NCBI RefSeq assembly: GCF_000312045.1
Contig: NZ_HE978634.1
Span: 2,282,380 to 2,346,379 of the forward strand
DNA from: Noviherbaspirillum massiliense JC206
GTDB taxonomy: Bacteria; Pseudomonadota; Gammaproteobacteria; Burkholderiales; Burkholderiaceae_D
Reading direction: 5' to 3'
Length of the DNA: 64,000 bases
In this document: positions 44,501 to 54,158 of the stretch, piece by piece
Position numbering within the stretch: position 1 is the first letter of the stretch
Layout of the letters: every line of letters begins with the position of its first letter
Notes under the pieces: model-generated
The model's database searches: none
What the model saw: the letters and a program-made list of their open reading frames with translations, nothing else
Told to the model about the DNA's origin: nothing
Position numbers and translations under genes: made by a program

Positions 44501-47197
44501 TTACAGCGTAACCGGATTCGGCTTGTTCGGATCAATGCCGTACTTGGCAATTGCCTCCGCGACCTTGGACGCCGGGATGGCGCCTTCGTCAGCCAGTGAC
44601 TTGAGCGCAGCGACAGTCACATAATAGCGATTGACCTCGAAAAATTCGCGTAGTTTCGCGCGAGTATCCGAGCGGCCAAAGCCATCCGTACCCAGGACTT
44701 TATAGCTGCGGCCCTTCGGCATGAATGCACGGATCTGCTCGGCAAAGGTGCGCATGTAATCGCTCGATGCCACGATCGGACCTTTCGTGCCTTCCAGGCA
44801 TTTCGTGACATGCGCCACGCGCGGCTGTTCGGTCGGATGCAGCATGTTCCAGCGCTCCACATCCTGGCCGTCACGCGCCAGCAAGGTGAACGACGGTGCC
44901 GACCAGACATCGGCGCCGATACCCCAGTCGCTCTTGAGCAAGTCGGCCGCGGCGATCACTTCACGCAGGATCGTGCCCGAACCCATCAGCTGCACGCGCT
45001 GCTTCGCTTTCTTTTCGCCTTCCTGCAGCAGGTACAGTCCCTTCAGGATACCTTCTTCCTGTCCGGGCTTGATTCCCGGATGGCTGTAGTTCTCATTCAT
45101 CAGGGTGAGGTAATAGAACACATCTTCCTGCTTCTCGACCATGCGCTTCAAGCCATCGTGCATGATGACGGCGACTTCGTGGGCGAAGGTCGGATCGTAA
45201 GGCACGCAGTTCGGGATGGTCGAGGCGAGCACATGGCTGTGGCCGTCTTCATGCTGCAGGCCCTCGCCGTTCAGCGTGGTCCGGCCGGCGGTGCCGCCGA
45301 GCAGGAAGCCGCGTGCCCGCATGTCGCCCGCAGCCCAGGCGAGATCGCCGACACGCTGCAGGCCGAACATCGAGTAATAAATGAAGAACGGAATCATGAT
45401 GCGGTTGTTCGTCGAGTACGACGTCGCCGCCGCAATCCACGAGCTCATGCCGCCCGCTTCGTTGATGCCTTCCTGCAGGATCTGGCCCGACTTGTCTTCA
45501 CGGTAGTACATCACCTGGTCCTTGTCGACTGGCTCGTACAACTGACCCTGCTGGCTGAAAATGCCGATCTGGCGGAACAGGCCTTCCATGCCGAAGGTAC
45601 GGGTCTCATCGACCAGGATAGGCACGACGCGCTTGCCGAGATTCTGGTCGCGCAGCAGCGTGGTGATAATGCGCACGAAGGCCTGGGTGGTCGAGATTTC
45701 GCGGCCCTCGGCAGTCGGATCGAGCACCGCCTTGAACGCATCCAGTTCCGGCACCGGCAGGTGTTCATCCGCCTTCACGCGGCGCTGCGGCAGGTAACCA
45801 CCCAGAGCCTTGCGGCGCTCGTGCAGATACTTGATTTCCGGTGCATCGTCGGACGGCTTGAAGAACGGGACTTCTGCCAGCTTGTCGTCCGGAATCGGAA
45901 TATTGAAGCGGTCGCGCATTTCGCGGATCGCCTCGTCGTCCAGCTTCTTGGTCTGGTGAGCGGTATTGCGCGCTTCGCCGGAGCGGCCCATGCCGAAGCC
46001 CTTGATGGTCTTGGCCAGGATCACCGTCGGCTGGCCCTTGTGCTCCTGGGCCTGCTTGAATGCAGCATAGATCTTGTGCGGGTCATGGCCGCCGCGGTTC
46101 AGGCGCCAGATGTCATCGTCCGACATCTTGGAAACCATTTCCAGCAGTTTCGGATGCTTGCCGAAGAAATGCTTGCGCACATAGGCGCCGTCCTTGGCCT
46201 TGTAGTTCTGGTACTCGCCGTCGACGGTTTCCATCATGACGCGCTGCAGGATGCCTTCCTTGTCACGCGCCAGCAGTTCATCCCAGTAGGAACCCCAGAT
46301 CACCTTGATCACATTCCAGCCGGCGCCGCGGAAATCGGCTTCCAGTTCCTGGATGATCTTGCCGTTGCCACGCACCGGTCCGTCGAGGCGCTGCAGGTTG
46401 CAGTTGACCACAAAGACGAGGTTGTCGAGCTTTTCGCGGCCGGCCATCCCGATCGCGCCCATCGATTCCGGCTCATCCATTTCGCCGTCGCCACAGAATG
46501 CCCACACTTTCCGCTTTTCGGTGTCGGCGATGCCACGCGCATGCAGATATTTCAGGAAACGCGCCTGGTAGATCGCCATGATCGGGCCAAGACCCATGGA
46601 TACCGTCGGGAATTGCCAGAAATCCGGCATCAGCTTCGGGTGCGGATAGGAAGACAGGCCCTTGCCATCGACTTCGCGGCGGAAATTCAGCAATTGCTCT
46701 TCGGTGAGACGGCCTTCGAGGAAGGCGCGCGCATAAATGCCGGGAGAGGAATGGCCCTGCAGGTAAAGCAGGTCACCGCCATGGTTTTCGCTCGGCGCAT
46801 GCCAGAAATGGTTGAAACCGGTGCCCAGCATGTTGGCCAGCGAGGCAAAGCTGGAAATATGACCACCGAGGTCGCCGTCAGCCCGGTTGGCCTTGACCAC
46901 CATCGCCATCGCATTCCAGCGCATCCAGGAGCGCAGGCGTTCTTCATATTCGAGATTGCCCGGGCTGTGTTCGCCAAGGTGGGCAGGAATGGTGTTGACG
47001 TAGGCGGTATTGCTGGAAAACGGAATATGGGCACCACGGCGGCGGGCGAGGTCAACCATGCGTTCCAGCAGATAGTGCGCCCGTTCCGGACCTTCCGCTT
47101 CAATCACGGCTTCAAGGGCATCAAGCCACTCTTGCGTTTCCATTACGTCTGGATCATTGGCGGCTTGGGCCAAAACCTGGTCAAGTTGGGCTGACAT
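44501..47197 (-). CDS. aceE: Pyruvate dehydrogenase E1 component (homodimeric)
   Basis: The 898-residue homodimeric-type E1 decarboxylates pyruvate with thiamine diphosphate and acetylates the E2 lipoyl arm. The ThDP site is seen in FCGDGEMDEPESMGAIG and the NLQRLDGPVRGN loop, with active-site region GHSSPGIYARAFLEGR near residue 140. The length and N-terminus match the E. coli AceE type rather than the alpha2beta2 type. AGGAG lies 7 nt before the ATG at 47197. It is the first gene of the leftward PDH operon, divergent from folD. Confidence 0.97.
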   Translation of the reverse strand: MSAQLDQVLAQAANDPDVMETQEWLDALEAVIEAEGPERAHYLLERMVDLARRRGAHIPFSSNTAYVNTIPAHLGEHSPGNLEYEERLRSWMRWNAMAMVVKANRADGDLGGHISSFASLANMLGTGFNHFWHAPSENHGGDLLYLQGHSSPGIYARAFLEGRLTEEQLLNFRREVDGKGLSSYPHPKLMPDFWQFPTVSMGLGPIMAIYQARFLKYLHARGIADTEKRKVWAFCGDGEMDEPESMGAIGMAGREKLDNLVFVVNCNLQRLDGPVRGNGKIIQELEADFRGAGWNVIKVIWGSYWDELLARDKEGILQRVMMETVDGEYQNYKAKDGAYVRKHFFGKHPKLLEMVSKMSDDDIWRLNRGGHDPHKIYAAFKQAQEHKGQPTVILAKTIKGFGMGRSGEARNTAHQTKKLDDEAIREMRDRFNIPIPDDKLAEVPFFKPSDDAPEIKYLHERRKALGGYLPQRRVKADEHLPVPELDAFKAVLDPTAEGREISTTQAFVRIITTLLRDQNLGKRVVPILVDETRTFGMEGLFRQIGIFSQQGQLYEPVDKDQVMYYREDKSGQILQEGINEAGGMSSWIAAATSYSTNNRIMIPFFIYYSMFGLQRVGDLAWAAGDMRARGFLLGGTAGRTTLNGEGLQHEDGHSHVLASTIPNCVPYDPTFAHEVAVIMHDGLKRMVEKQEDVFYYLTLMNENYSHPGIKPGQEEGILKGLYLLQEGEKKAKQRVQLMGSGTILREVIAAADLLKSDWGIGADVWSAPSFTLLARDGQDVERWNMLHPTEQPRVAHVTKCLEGTKGPIVASSDYMRTFAEQIRAFMPKGRSYKVLGTDGFGRSDTRAKLREFFEVNRYYVTVAALKSLADEGAIPASKVAEAIAKYGIDPNKPNPVTL

Positions 47198-47439
47198 GTT
47201 GCGTCTCCTAATGGGGTACCTGCCGCTTTGACATCACAACAGGCGATTTGTGACAAAACTGAAGCTTATTTACTTCGAAAAACATTCTAGCAACAGTTTC
47301 GGTATTTTCAAAATACGAGATTTGATTTTGCAATATGAAATTTGAAAACAAATGTAATTCCTGGCACCTCCGGTCCGGCGGACTGTGCCAGGCGGGCGAC
47401 TTATAATCCGGTTTTACCCCACTCTTCGATGCTTTTCCC

Positions 47440-48285
47440 ATGTCCGCACAACTCATCAATGGAACCGAACTTTCCCGTCAACTGCGCGCCGAAGTCGCGC
47501 AACGCGCTGCAAAACTCACGGCCCTAGGCAAGCAGCCGGGACTGGCAGTAATTCTGGTAGGAACAGATCCGGCATCGCAGGTCTATGTGCGCAACAAGGT
47601 AAAAGCCTGCGAAGACAATGGCCTGTATTCGGTGATGGAAAAATATGATGCGGACATGAGCGAGCAGGAATTGCTGGCCCGCATCGACGCCTTGAACAAG
47701 GATCCGAAAATCCACGGCATCCTGGTGCAACTTCCCTTGCCGGCGCATATCAATGCACACAGGGTGATTGAAGCGATTGCCCCCGAAAAGGATGTCGATG
47801 GCTTCCACATCAGCAATGCCGGACTGCTGATGACCGGCCAGCCTCTGTTCCGCCCATGCACGCCCTACGGCGTGATGAAAATGCTGGAATCGATCGACTA
47901 TCCGGTTCGCGGCGCGCACGCAGTCATCGTTGGTGCATCGAATATCGTCGGCAAGCCGCAAGCCATGCTGCTCTTGCAGGCGGGAGCGACCGTCACCATC
48001 TGCAACTCGAAGACGCGTGATCTTGGTCATCACACGCGGCAGGCAGACATCCTGGTGGTTGCCACCGGCAAGCGCAATCTCGTCACCGCCGACATGATCA
48101 AGCCGGGCGCAGTCGTGATCGATGTCGGCATGAACCGCGACGACAATGGCAAGCTGTGCGGCGACGTCGATTTTGCCCACGCCAGGGAAGTCGCCGGCTA
48201 TATCACGCCGGTGCCGGGCGGTGTGGGGCCGATGACGATTACGATGCTGCTGGTAAACACCATTGAAGCTGCAGAAAGAGCGTAA
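47440..48285 (+). CDS. folD: Bifunctional methylenetetrahydrofolate dehydrogenase/cyclohydrolase
   Basis: The 281-residue enzyme interconverts methylene-, methenyl- and formyl-tetrahydrofolate with NADP. Motifs are [18 protein letters not shown] (catalytic Lys), [23 protein letters not shown], the nucleotide motif [17 protein letters not shown] and the C-terminal [19 protein letters not shown]. It is divergent from aceE across 242 bp, and prlC follows after 4 bp. Confidence 0.97.
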   Translation: MSAQLINGTELSRQLRAEVAQRAAKLTALGKQPGLAVILVGTDPASQVYVRNKVKACEDNGLYSVMEKYDADMSEQELLARIDALNKDPKIHGILVQLPLPAHINAHRVIEAIAPEKDVDGFHISNAGLLMTGQPLFRPCTPYGVMKMLESIDYPVRGAHAVIVGASNIVGKPQAMLLLQAGATVTICNSKTRDLGHHTRQADILVVATGKRNLVTADMIKPGAVVIDVGMNRDDNGKLCGDVDFAHAREVAGYITPVPGGVGPMTITMLLVNTIEAAERA

Positions 48286-48289
48286 ATCC

Positions 48290-50359
48290 ATGACTACCGA
48301 CTTGAACAACCCCTTGCTCGATTTTTTCGACCTGCCTCGTTTCGATGCGTTCAAGCCCGAAAACGTCACTCCCGCAATTGACGCGCTGCTCGATGAAAAC
48401 CGTGCAGTCGTTTCCCGGCTTGAAGCGCCGATGCCTTCGGTGACCTGGGAAAGCTTCGTTGCACCGCTCGAAAACGCTACCGAAAAGCTGGGCCGGGCAT
48501 GGGGCATCGTCGGTCACTTGCATGCAGTCGACGACACGCCGGAATTGCGCGCCGCATACAACGAAAACCTGCCAAAGGTGACCGAGTTCTGGACTTCTCT
48601 GGGCCAGAATCTCGCGCTGTTTGAAAAGTACAAGGCCTTGCGCGCGAGCGCCGGGTTTGAAAGCCTGTCGCCGGAACGGAAGAAAATCGTCGAAAACGCC
48701 TTGCGCGATTTTCGCCTGGGCGGCGCCGAACTGCCGCAAGAAAAGAAGACGCGCTTTGCCGAGATCCAGGAAAGGCTGGCCGCGCTTTCCACCAGGTTTT
48801 CCGAAAACGTGCTGGATGCCACCAATGATTATGCGTTGTTCGTCGACGATGAATCCGAGCTGGCCGGCTTGCCGGAGGACGTCAAGCAAGCTGCGCGCAC
48901 GGCGGCAGAGCAGGACGGCAAGCCGGGCTACAAGTTCACCCTGCACTTCCCCTCCTACTTCCCGCTGCTGCAATATGCGGACAAGCGCTCCCTGCGTGAA
49001 ACGATCTACCGTGCCAATGCGACCAAGGCATCGGAACTGGGCGGCAAGCCGGAATGGGACAATACCCAGATCATCATCGAAATTCTGAAGCTGCGTGCCG
49101 AAGAATCGAAACTGCTCGGGTTCAAGAATTTTGCGGAAGTCTCGCTCGTGCCGAAAATGGCGAAGACGCCCCAGGAAGTAATCAGCTTCCTGGAAGACTT
49201 GGGACGGCGCGCGCGACCGTTTGCCGAAAACGATCTGGCGGAACTGACTACCTTCGCCAAGAAGCAGCTTGGCATCGACAGACTGGAAGCATGGGACGTC
49301 GCTTATGCCTCAGAAAAGCTGCGCCAGCAGCGCTATGCATTTTCCGATCAGGAAGTGAAGCAATACTTCCCTGAGCCGAAAGTCATCGAAGGCTTGTTCC
49401 GCCTGGTGCAGAATCTGTTCTCCATCGAGATCAAGCCGGACAGCGCGCCCACCTGGCACAAGGATGTGAAATTCTTCCGCATCGAAAAGAATGGCCAGCT
49501 GGTCGGCCAGTTCTACCTCGACCTCTATGCACGCAAGGGCAAGCGGGGCGGCGCCTGGATGGACGATGCCCGCGGCCGCCGGCGCAAGGATGGCAGCGTG
49601 CAGACGCCGGTCGCCTACCTCACTTGCAATTTCTCCGAACCAGTGGTCGCCGATGGCAGGGCCCGTCCTGCCCTGTTCACCCATGATGAGGTCATCACCC
49701 TGTTCCACGAATTCGGGCATGGCTTGCATCACATGCTGACCCAGGTCGAAGAGCTCGGTGTATCCGGCATTTCCGGCGTCGAGTGGGATGCTGTGGAATT
49801 GCCCTCGCAATTCATGGAAAACTTTTGTTGGGAATGGGATGTTCTGCAGCACATGACTTCCCATGCGGAGACCGGCGAGCCCTTGCCGCGCGCTCTGTAT
49901 GACAAGATGGTCGCTGCCAAGAACTTCCAGTCCGGACTGCAGACTTTGCGACAGGTGGAGTTCGCTTTGTTCGACATGCACCTGCACTTTGACTATGATC
50001 CCTATGGCAGCAAGACCGTGCAGGCGTTGCTGGACGAAGTGCGCCACAAGGTGGCGGTGCTGATTCCGCCCTCATTCAACCGGTTCCAGCATTCTTTCAG
50101 CCATATCTTTGCCGGCGGCTATGCAGCCGGTTACTACAGCTACAAATGGGCTGAAGTCCTGTCCGCGGATGCTTACAGCGCCTTCGAAGAAGCGGCTGCG
50201 GCGACCGGCAATGTGGTATCCGCCGATGCCGGATTGCGCTTTCAGACGGAAATCCTGGCCATGGGCGGTTCCCGCCCTGCGCTGGAGTCGTTCAAGGCCT
50301 TCCGCGGCCGCGAACCGAGCATCGATGCCTTGCTGCGCCATAGCGGAATGACGTCGTGA
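48290..50359 (+). CDS. prlC: Oligopeptidase A (M3 family)
   Basis: The 689-residue zinc metallopeptidase degrades signal peptides and short peptides in the cytoplasm. The zinc motif is LFHEFGHGLHHMLT near residue 465 with a downstream Glu in the ELPSQFMENFCWEW helix. A Gly/Tyr-rich end, HIFAGGYAAGYYSYKWAEVLSADAY, is characteristic of PrlC. The start at 48290 (MTTDLNNPLLD) is preferred to an upstream ATG-like codon at 48263 that would overlap folD. It is in an operon with folD. Confidence 0.95.
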   Translation: MTTDLNNPLLDFFDLPRFDAFKPENVTPAIDALLDENRAVVSRLEAPMPSVTWESFVAPLENATEKLGRAWGIVGHLHAVDDTPELRAAYNENLPKVTEFWTSLGQNLALFEKYKALRASAGFESLSPERKKIVENALRDFRLGGAELPQEKKTRFAEIQERLAALSTRFSENVLDATNDYALFVDDESELAGLPEDVKQAARTAAEQDGKPGYKFTLHFPSYFPLLQYADKRSLRETIYRANATKASELGGKPEWDNTQIIIEILKLRAEESKLLGFKNFAEVSLVPKMAKTPQEVISFLEDLGRRARPFAENDLAELTTFAKKQLGIDRLEAWDVAYASEKLRQQRYAFSDQEVKQYFPEPKVIEGLFRLVQNLFSIEIKPDSAPTWHKDVKFFRIEKNGQLVGQFYLDLYARKGKRGGAWMDDARGRRRKDGSVQTPVAYLTCNFSEPVVADGRARPALFTHDEVITLFHEFGHGLHHMLTQVEELGVSGISGVEWDAVELPSQFMENFCWEWDVLQHMTSHAETGEPLPRALYDKMVAAKNFQSGLQTLRQVEFALFDMHLHFDYDPYGSKTVQALLDEVRHKVAVLIPPSFNRFQHSFSHIFAGGYAAGYYSYKWAEVLSADAYSAFEEAAAATGNVVSADAGLRFQTEILAMGGSRPALESFKAFRGREPSIDALLRHSGMTS

Positions 50360-50382
50360 ACGAACGAAGGGAGAGACACAAC

Positions 50383-51015
50383 ATGCAACGACCCGGCTTT
50401 TCATTATTGCCCCTGTTTGCCCTGCTGCTGGCGGCAAGTGCCCACGCCCAGCTCTACAAGTGGGTCGGACCGGATGGCAAGGTGACCTACAGCGACACGC
50501 CTCCACCGAGTTCGGCCAAGCGCGTCGAAACCAAATCCTTGTCGGACAATACGGCAAATACCAGCGATTTCCCCTTCGAGTTGGCTCAGGCCACCAAGGG
50601 CAATCCGGTCACGCTCTACACCACCAGCAATTGCGCGCCCTGCGATGAAGGCCGCCAACTGCTCACGGGGCGTGGCATCCCCTTCTCGGAAAAAACCGTG
50701 ACCAGCAAGGACGATATTGCGAAATTCCGCCAACTCGACAGCGAAGGCCGGATGCCTGTGCTCATGATCGGCCGCAGCAAGGAGCGCGGCTTCGAGGCAG
50801 GCGCATGGAATACCGCCCTGACCGCAGCCGGCTATCCCCAGACCAGCAAACTGCCTCCAAGCTATCGCCAGCCGGCAGCCCAGGCGCTCGTACCGAACAG
50901 CCCGGTTGCCACAGCCCAGAATGGCTCCACTTCGGCTGACAAGCCGACATCCGAGGCAAGGGACAACGACCTGCCGCCGGCAGTCGGCAACGCGCCTCCA
51001 GGATTTCGCTTCTGA
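50383..51015 (+). CDS. DUF4124 and glutaredoxin domain protein
   Basis: The 210-residue exported protein has a signal peptide ending SAHAQ, then a DUF4124 domain (LYKWVGPDGKVTYSDTPPP), then a glutaredoxin-like domain (VTLYTTSNCAPCDEGRQLLTGRGIPF, with a CAPC active site near residue 88, and RMPVLMIG). The C-terminal 60 residues are low-complexity. It may be a periplasmic thiol oxidoreductase. The GTG at 50356 overlaps the prlC stop, but ATG 50383 has a GGGAGAG stretch upstream and is chosen. Confidence 0.8.
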   Translation: MQRPGFSLLPLFALLLAASAHAQLYKWVGPDGKVTYSDTPPPSSAKRVETKSLSDNTANTSDFPFELAQATKGNPVTLYTTSNCAPCDEGRQLLTGRGIPFSEKTVTSKDDIAKFRQLDSEGRMPVLMIGRSKERGFEAGAWNTALTAAGYPQTSKLPPSYRQPAAQALVPNSPVATAQNGSTSADKPTSEARDNDLPPAVGNAPPGFRF

Positions 51016-51099
51016 TGCGGGCCTGAACCCGGCTTCTTCATTTGCCCTGCCTGCAGCATGGGACCACCAGCTGCGGCAGGTTACGCTTTTCGGTATGCC

Positions 51100-51525
51100 A
51101 TGACCCGGATCGATTTTCACAGCGACGTCTCCAACAAGATTGCCTACGCATGCCGGCTGGTGCGCAAGGCCTATGCCGCCAACTGCCGTATCGTCCTGCT
51201 TACCCAGGACCACGCAGACCTGGCAGCGCTCGATCAGGCGCTCTGGACATTTTCCGATCGGGATTTCCTGCCCCATGTGACGGCCGACGATCCGCTGGCA
51301 GCAGTTACTCCGGTGATCCTGACCGACGCCGACCATGCGGAATTGCCGCACCACCAGATACTCGTCAACCTGTCGACAAGGACTCCGGCCCATTTCGCCC
51401 GGTTCGAGCGCATGTTCGAAATCATTTCCACGGACGAGGCGGATAAATCGGCCGGCCGTGAACGCTTTCGCTTTTACAAGCAGCGCGGCTACCCGCTGAG
51501 CCACTTTGTCGCAGAAAAAGCATGA
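51100..51525 (+). CDS. holC: DNA polymerase III subunit chi
   Basis: The 141-residue protein starts MTRIDFHSDVSNKIAYACRL and has the chi pattern RIVLLTQDHADLAALDQALWTFSDRDFLPHV and PVILTDADHAELPHHQILVNL, with a C-terminal RFRFYKQRGYPLSHF. Chi joins psi to the clamp loader and contacts SSB. The start at 51100 matches the family N-terminus; the frame extends to 51058. The stop overlaps the next gene by 4 bp. Confidence 0.9.
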   Translation: MTRIDFHSDVSNKIAYACRLVRKAYAANCRIVLLTQDHADLAALDQALWTFSDRDFLPHVTADDPLAAVTPVILTDADHAELPHHQILVNLSTRTPAHFARFERMFEIISTDEADKSAGRERFRFYKQRGYPLSHFVAEKA

Positions 51526-51917
51526 ACAATTCCACTCCCGACGCCGGCATCCCGGTATTGACCGAGGTCATTCCGGACTACCAGCCGCTGCAAGATCCGT
51601 CTCCGCCAGCCATGGATGCCGCACCCGAAGCGGCAAGGCATGAAACCCCGCTTGAAGCGCGCGCACGCACGGAATGGACGGAAGAACAATGGAGCCGGCT
51701 TGAGTCCGAAATCAGGGAACGCATCCTGTATCAGGTGCTCGAGCGAGTCGATTACATGCTGGAGCAGCACGTTCGTGACAGCCTGGCCGACGTCCTGCAA
51801 GTCGCAGTCTCCGGACTTGCCGAAGAAATCAGGGGTGGTCTGCGCCATACGATCAAAGACGTGATCACACGCGCGGTTTCACAGGAAATCACGAAACTCA
51901 AAACTACAAAAACTTAA
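51522..51917 (+). CDS. Hypothetical protein, DUF2486-like, downstream of holC
   Basis: The 131-residue protein has a Pro/Ala/Glu-rich N-terminal half and an amphipathic helical C-terminal half (SRLESEIRERILYQVLERVDYMLEQHVRDSLADVLQ). It resembles the Burkholderiales DUF2486 proteins found next to holC, but I am not certain of the family. The start overlaps the holC stop (ATGA), so the two are coupled. It is probably cytoplasmic and may oligomerise through the helix. Confidence 0.6.
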   Translation: MNNSTPDAGIPVLTEVIPDYQPLQDPSPPAMDAAPEAARHETPLEARARTEWTEEQWSRLESEIRERILYQVLERVDYMLEQHVRDSLADVLQVAVSGLAEEIRGGLRHTIKDVITRAVSQEITKLKTTKT

Positions 51918-52053
51918 ATTTTTCGTGCTTTTTTTGTTTTTTCAAACATTTCTCCTTACCTGTCGGCGATTTTATAAATTTCAGCCAACCCGATTGAATA
52001 CATAAACAAGCGATAACTTTCTACAATTCCGCTATCAAATAACGGAGATCCTC

Positions 52054-53370
52054 ATGAAAGTCATCGTATTGGGTTCGGGCATCATCGGCACCGCTTCTGC
52101 GTGGTTCTTGCACAAGGCGGGACATGAAGTCACCGTCCTTGAGCGCCAGCCAGGGCCGGCACAGGAAACCAGTTTTGCCAATGGCTGCCAGATTTCCGTA
52201 TCACATGCGGAGCCCTGGGCGAATCCTTCGGCACCGATGAAAATCCTGAAATGGCTGGGCCAGGAAGATGCCCCCCTGCTGTTCCGCTTGCGGCCGGAAT
52301 GGCTCCAGTGGAAATGGGGTCTGAACTTCCTGCGCGAATGCACGCCGGCGCGCACCGCCGACAATATTCGTCAGATCGTGGCCATTTGCGAATACAGCCG
52401 CCAGACATTGCAGGCAGTCCGCGCAGAGACGGGCATCTCGTATGACCACCTGACTCGCGGCATCCTGCATTTCTACACCGATGCCAAGGAATTCGAAGAC
52501 TCCCTGCCTGCAGCCAAGCTGATGCGTGACCTCGGTTGCCCGCGCGAGTCGATCGGCGCTGATGAAGTGGTGAGGATCGAACCGGCTCTGGCCAAGATCC
52601 GCGACAAGATCGTCGGCGGCGACTTCACAGAAACCGATGAATCGGGCGACGTCTACAAATTCACGACCGGCCTGGCCAGGAAAGCCGCAGAAGGCGGCGT
52701 GGATTTCCGGTTCAACACCACGATCACCCGCCTGCTCACCGAGGGTACCGGTGCTGCGGCCAAAGTCACGGGAGTGGAAATCATCAATCCGGACGGCCGG
52801 CACCAGGTGCTGCGCGCCGATGCCTTCGTGATGGCGATGGGAAGCTTCTCCGTACCGCTCCTGAAACCGCTTGGCATTGACCTGATGATCTATCCAGGCA
52901 AGGGTTATTCGGCGACTTACAAAGTGCTCGATCCGGATGCGGCCCCGAGCGTTTCCCTGACTGACGATGGCTACAAGCTGGTGGTATCGCGCCTGGGTGA
53001 CCGTCTGCGCGTGGCAGGCACCTGCGAATTGAATGGCTACACCCGGGAACTGAACACTACCCGCTGCGAAGCCATCACCCGCCGCACCCGGGAATTGTTC
53101 CCGGACGCCTGCGACTATGAAAATCCGGTCTACTGGACCGGCCTGCGCCCCCTGACCCCGTCCAATGTGCCGTACATTGGCAAGACCAGGTTCAGCAACC
53201 TGTTCCTGAATGCGGGCCACGGCACGCTCGGCTGGACCATGGGCTGCGGTTCCGGCCGCGCTATCGCGGAAATCGTGTCCGGACGCCAGCCGGAAGTGGA
53301 TTTCGCCTTCACCGGCATGCCGCGCCATGTACGGAATCCGCATCCTGTCACCACTCCGGCCCAGGTATAA
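52054..53370 (+). CDS. dadA: D-amino acid dehydrogenase small subunit
   Basis: The 438-residue FAD enzyme oxidises D-alanine and other D-amino acids and passes electrons to the respiratory chain. The FAD motif is VLGSGIIGTASAWFLHKAGHEV at the N-terminus; SFANGCQISVSHAEPWANPSAP and the C-terminal LNAGHGTLGWTMGCGSGRAIAEIVSG are DadA signatures. A GGAG lies about 7 nt before the ATG. The Lrp-type regulator converging from the right is a likely local regulator. A terminator follows at 53409-53462. Confidence 0.94.
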   Translation: MKVIVLGSGIIGTASAWFLHKAGHEVTVLERQPGPAQETSFANGCQISVSHAEPWANPSAPMKILKWLGQEDAPLLFRLRPEWLQWKWGLNFLRECTPARTADNIRQIVAICEYSRQTLQAVRAETGISYDHLTRGILHFYTDAKEFEDSLPAAKLMRDLGCPRESIGADEVVRIEPALAKIRDKIVGGDFTETDESGDVYKFTTGLARKAAEGGVDFRFNTTITRLLTEGTGAAAKVTGVEIINPDGRHQVLRADAFVMAMGSFSVPLLKPLGIDLMIYPGKGYSATYKVLDPDAAPSVSLTDDGYKLVVSRLGDRLRVAGTCELNGYTRELNTTRCEAITRRTRELFPDACDYENPVYWTGLRPLTPSNVPYIGKTRFSNLFLNAGHGTLGWTMGCGSGRAIAEIVSGRQPEVDFAFTGMPRHVRNPHPVTTPAQV

Positions 53371-53408
53371 GCAGACGCGATCGCAGAACCGCCCGATTAG
53401 TCCGCCCC

Positions 53409-53462
53409 GCCCCGCATTTGCGCTGCTCGCTTCCGCGACGCCGCAGATGCGGGGCGTTTTTC
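53409..53462 (+). terminator. Terminator of dadA
   Basis: GCCCCGCAT (53409-53417) and ATGCGGGGC (53447-53455) form the base of a hairpin with a partly structured GC-rich interior, followed by GTTTTT. Confidence 0.8.
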
Positions 53463-53505
53463 ATCGTCGTCCCGCATATATAAGGCTTACACAGGCAGGG
53501 TGGCC

Positions 53506-54015
53506 TTACTTGGAAACCCGCACCGCGAGTTCCGGAACCTTTTCGTCGAAAGCAACATGGGTGGAGAACTTGGCGCGCTTCATCGGAAAACGGGACTGGA
53601 AATGGCGGACATTGCCGGAACCCGAGATGACCCGCCGCACAAACTGATAGTAGGCATCCATGTCGATCACATGCACGACGAGGAAGTAGTCGAAATCCCC
53701 GGAGACGAAATAGCACTGCATGACTTCGGCTTCCTTCGCCATGCGCGCTTCGAATTCCTGCATATGCTCGTCTGACTGGTTGTTGAGGGACACCTCGAGA
53801 AAGGCCATCATGCCGTACCCCAGCGCAAACGGATCCACCATTGCCACCTCGGCGCTGATGATGCCGGATTCCCGCAGTTCGCGGATCCGGCGCAGGCAAG
53901 TCGGCTGGGAGATATGCACCTTTTCGGCCAGGACACGCGTCGGGATCTGATTATCCTTTTGCAAAAGATTGAGGATCTTGCGGTCGACCTTGTCTAAGGC
54001 ATGAAATTTCGGCAT
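53506..54015 (-). CDS. Lrp/AsnC family transcriptional regulator
   Basis: The 169-residue regulator has an N-terminal helix-turn-helix (LDKVDRKILNLLQKDNQIPTRVLAEKVHISQPTCLRRIRELRESGII) and a C-terminal RAM ligand domain (EVMQCYFVSGDFDYFLVVHVIDMDAYYQFV). Members sense amino acids and control their metabolism. Its neighbours are dadA (D-amino acid oxidation) and a LivK-type binding protein, which are plausible targets. It is divergent from livK. Confidence 0.9.
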   Translation of the reverse strand: MPKFHALDKVDRKILNLLQKDNQIPTRVLAEKVHISQPTCLRRIRELRESGIISAEVAMVDPFALGYGMMAFLEVSLNNQSDEHMQEFEARMAKEAEVMQCYFVSGDFDYFLVVHVIDMDAYYQFVRRVISGSGNVRHFQSRFPMKRAKFSTHVAFDEKVPELAVRVSK

Positions 54016-54158
54016 ATGTAAATCAAGGAAAATTGAAAAAAATACCAGAATCCCTCTTTGCGAAAGGTTGTTTCTGTTGTACCGTCTGCCTGTTCAGAAT
54101 TCTGAATAGGTGAGTTTTGCAGTAACCCTGTCTTTTTTCAATCTTCGGAGGTGACTTT

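Noticed and set aside
44810-47194. 794-residue plus-strand open frame
   Set aside because: It is the complete antisense shadow of aceE.
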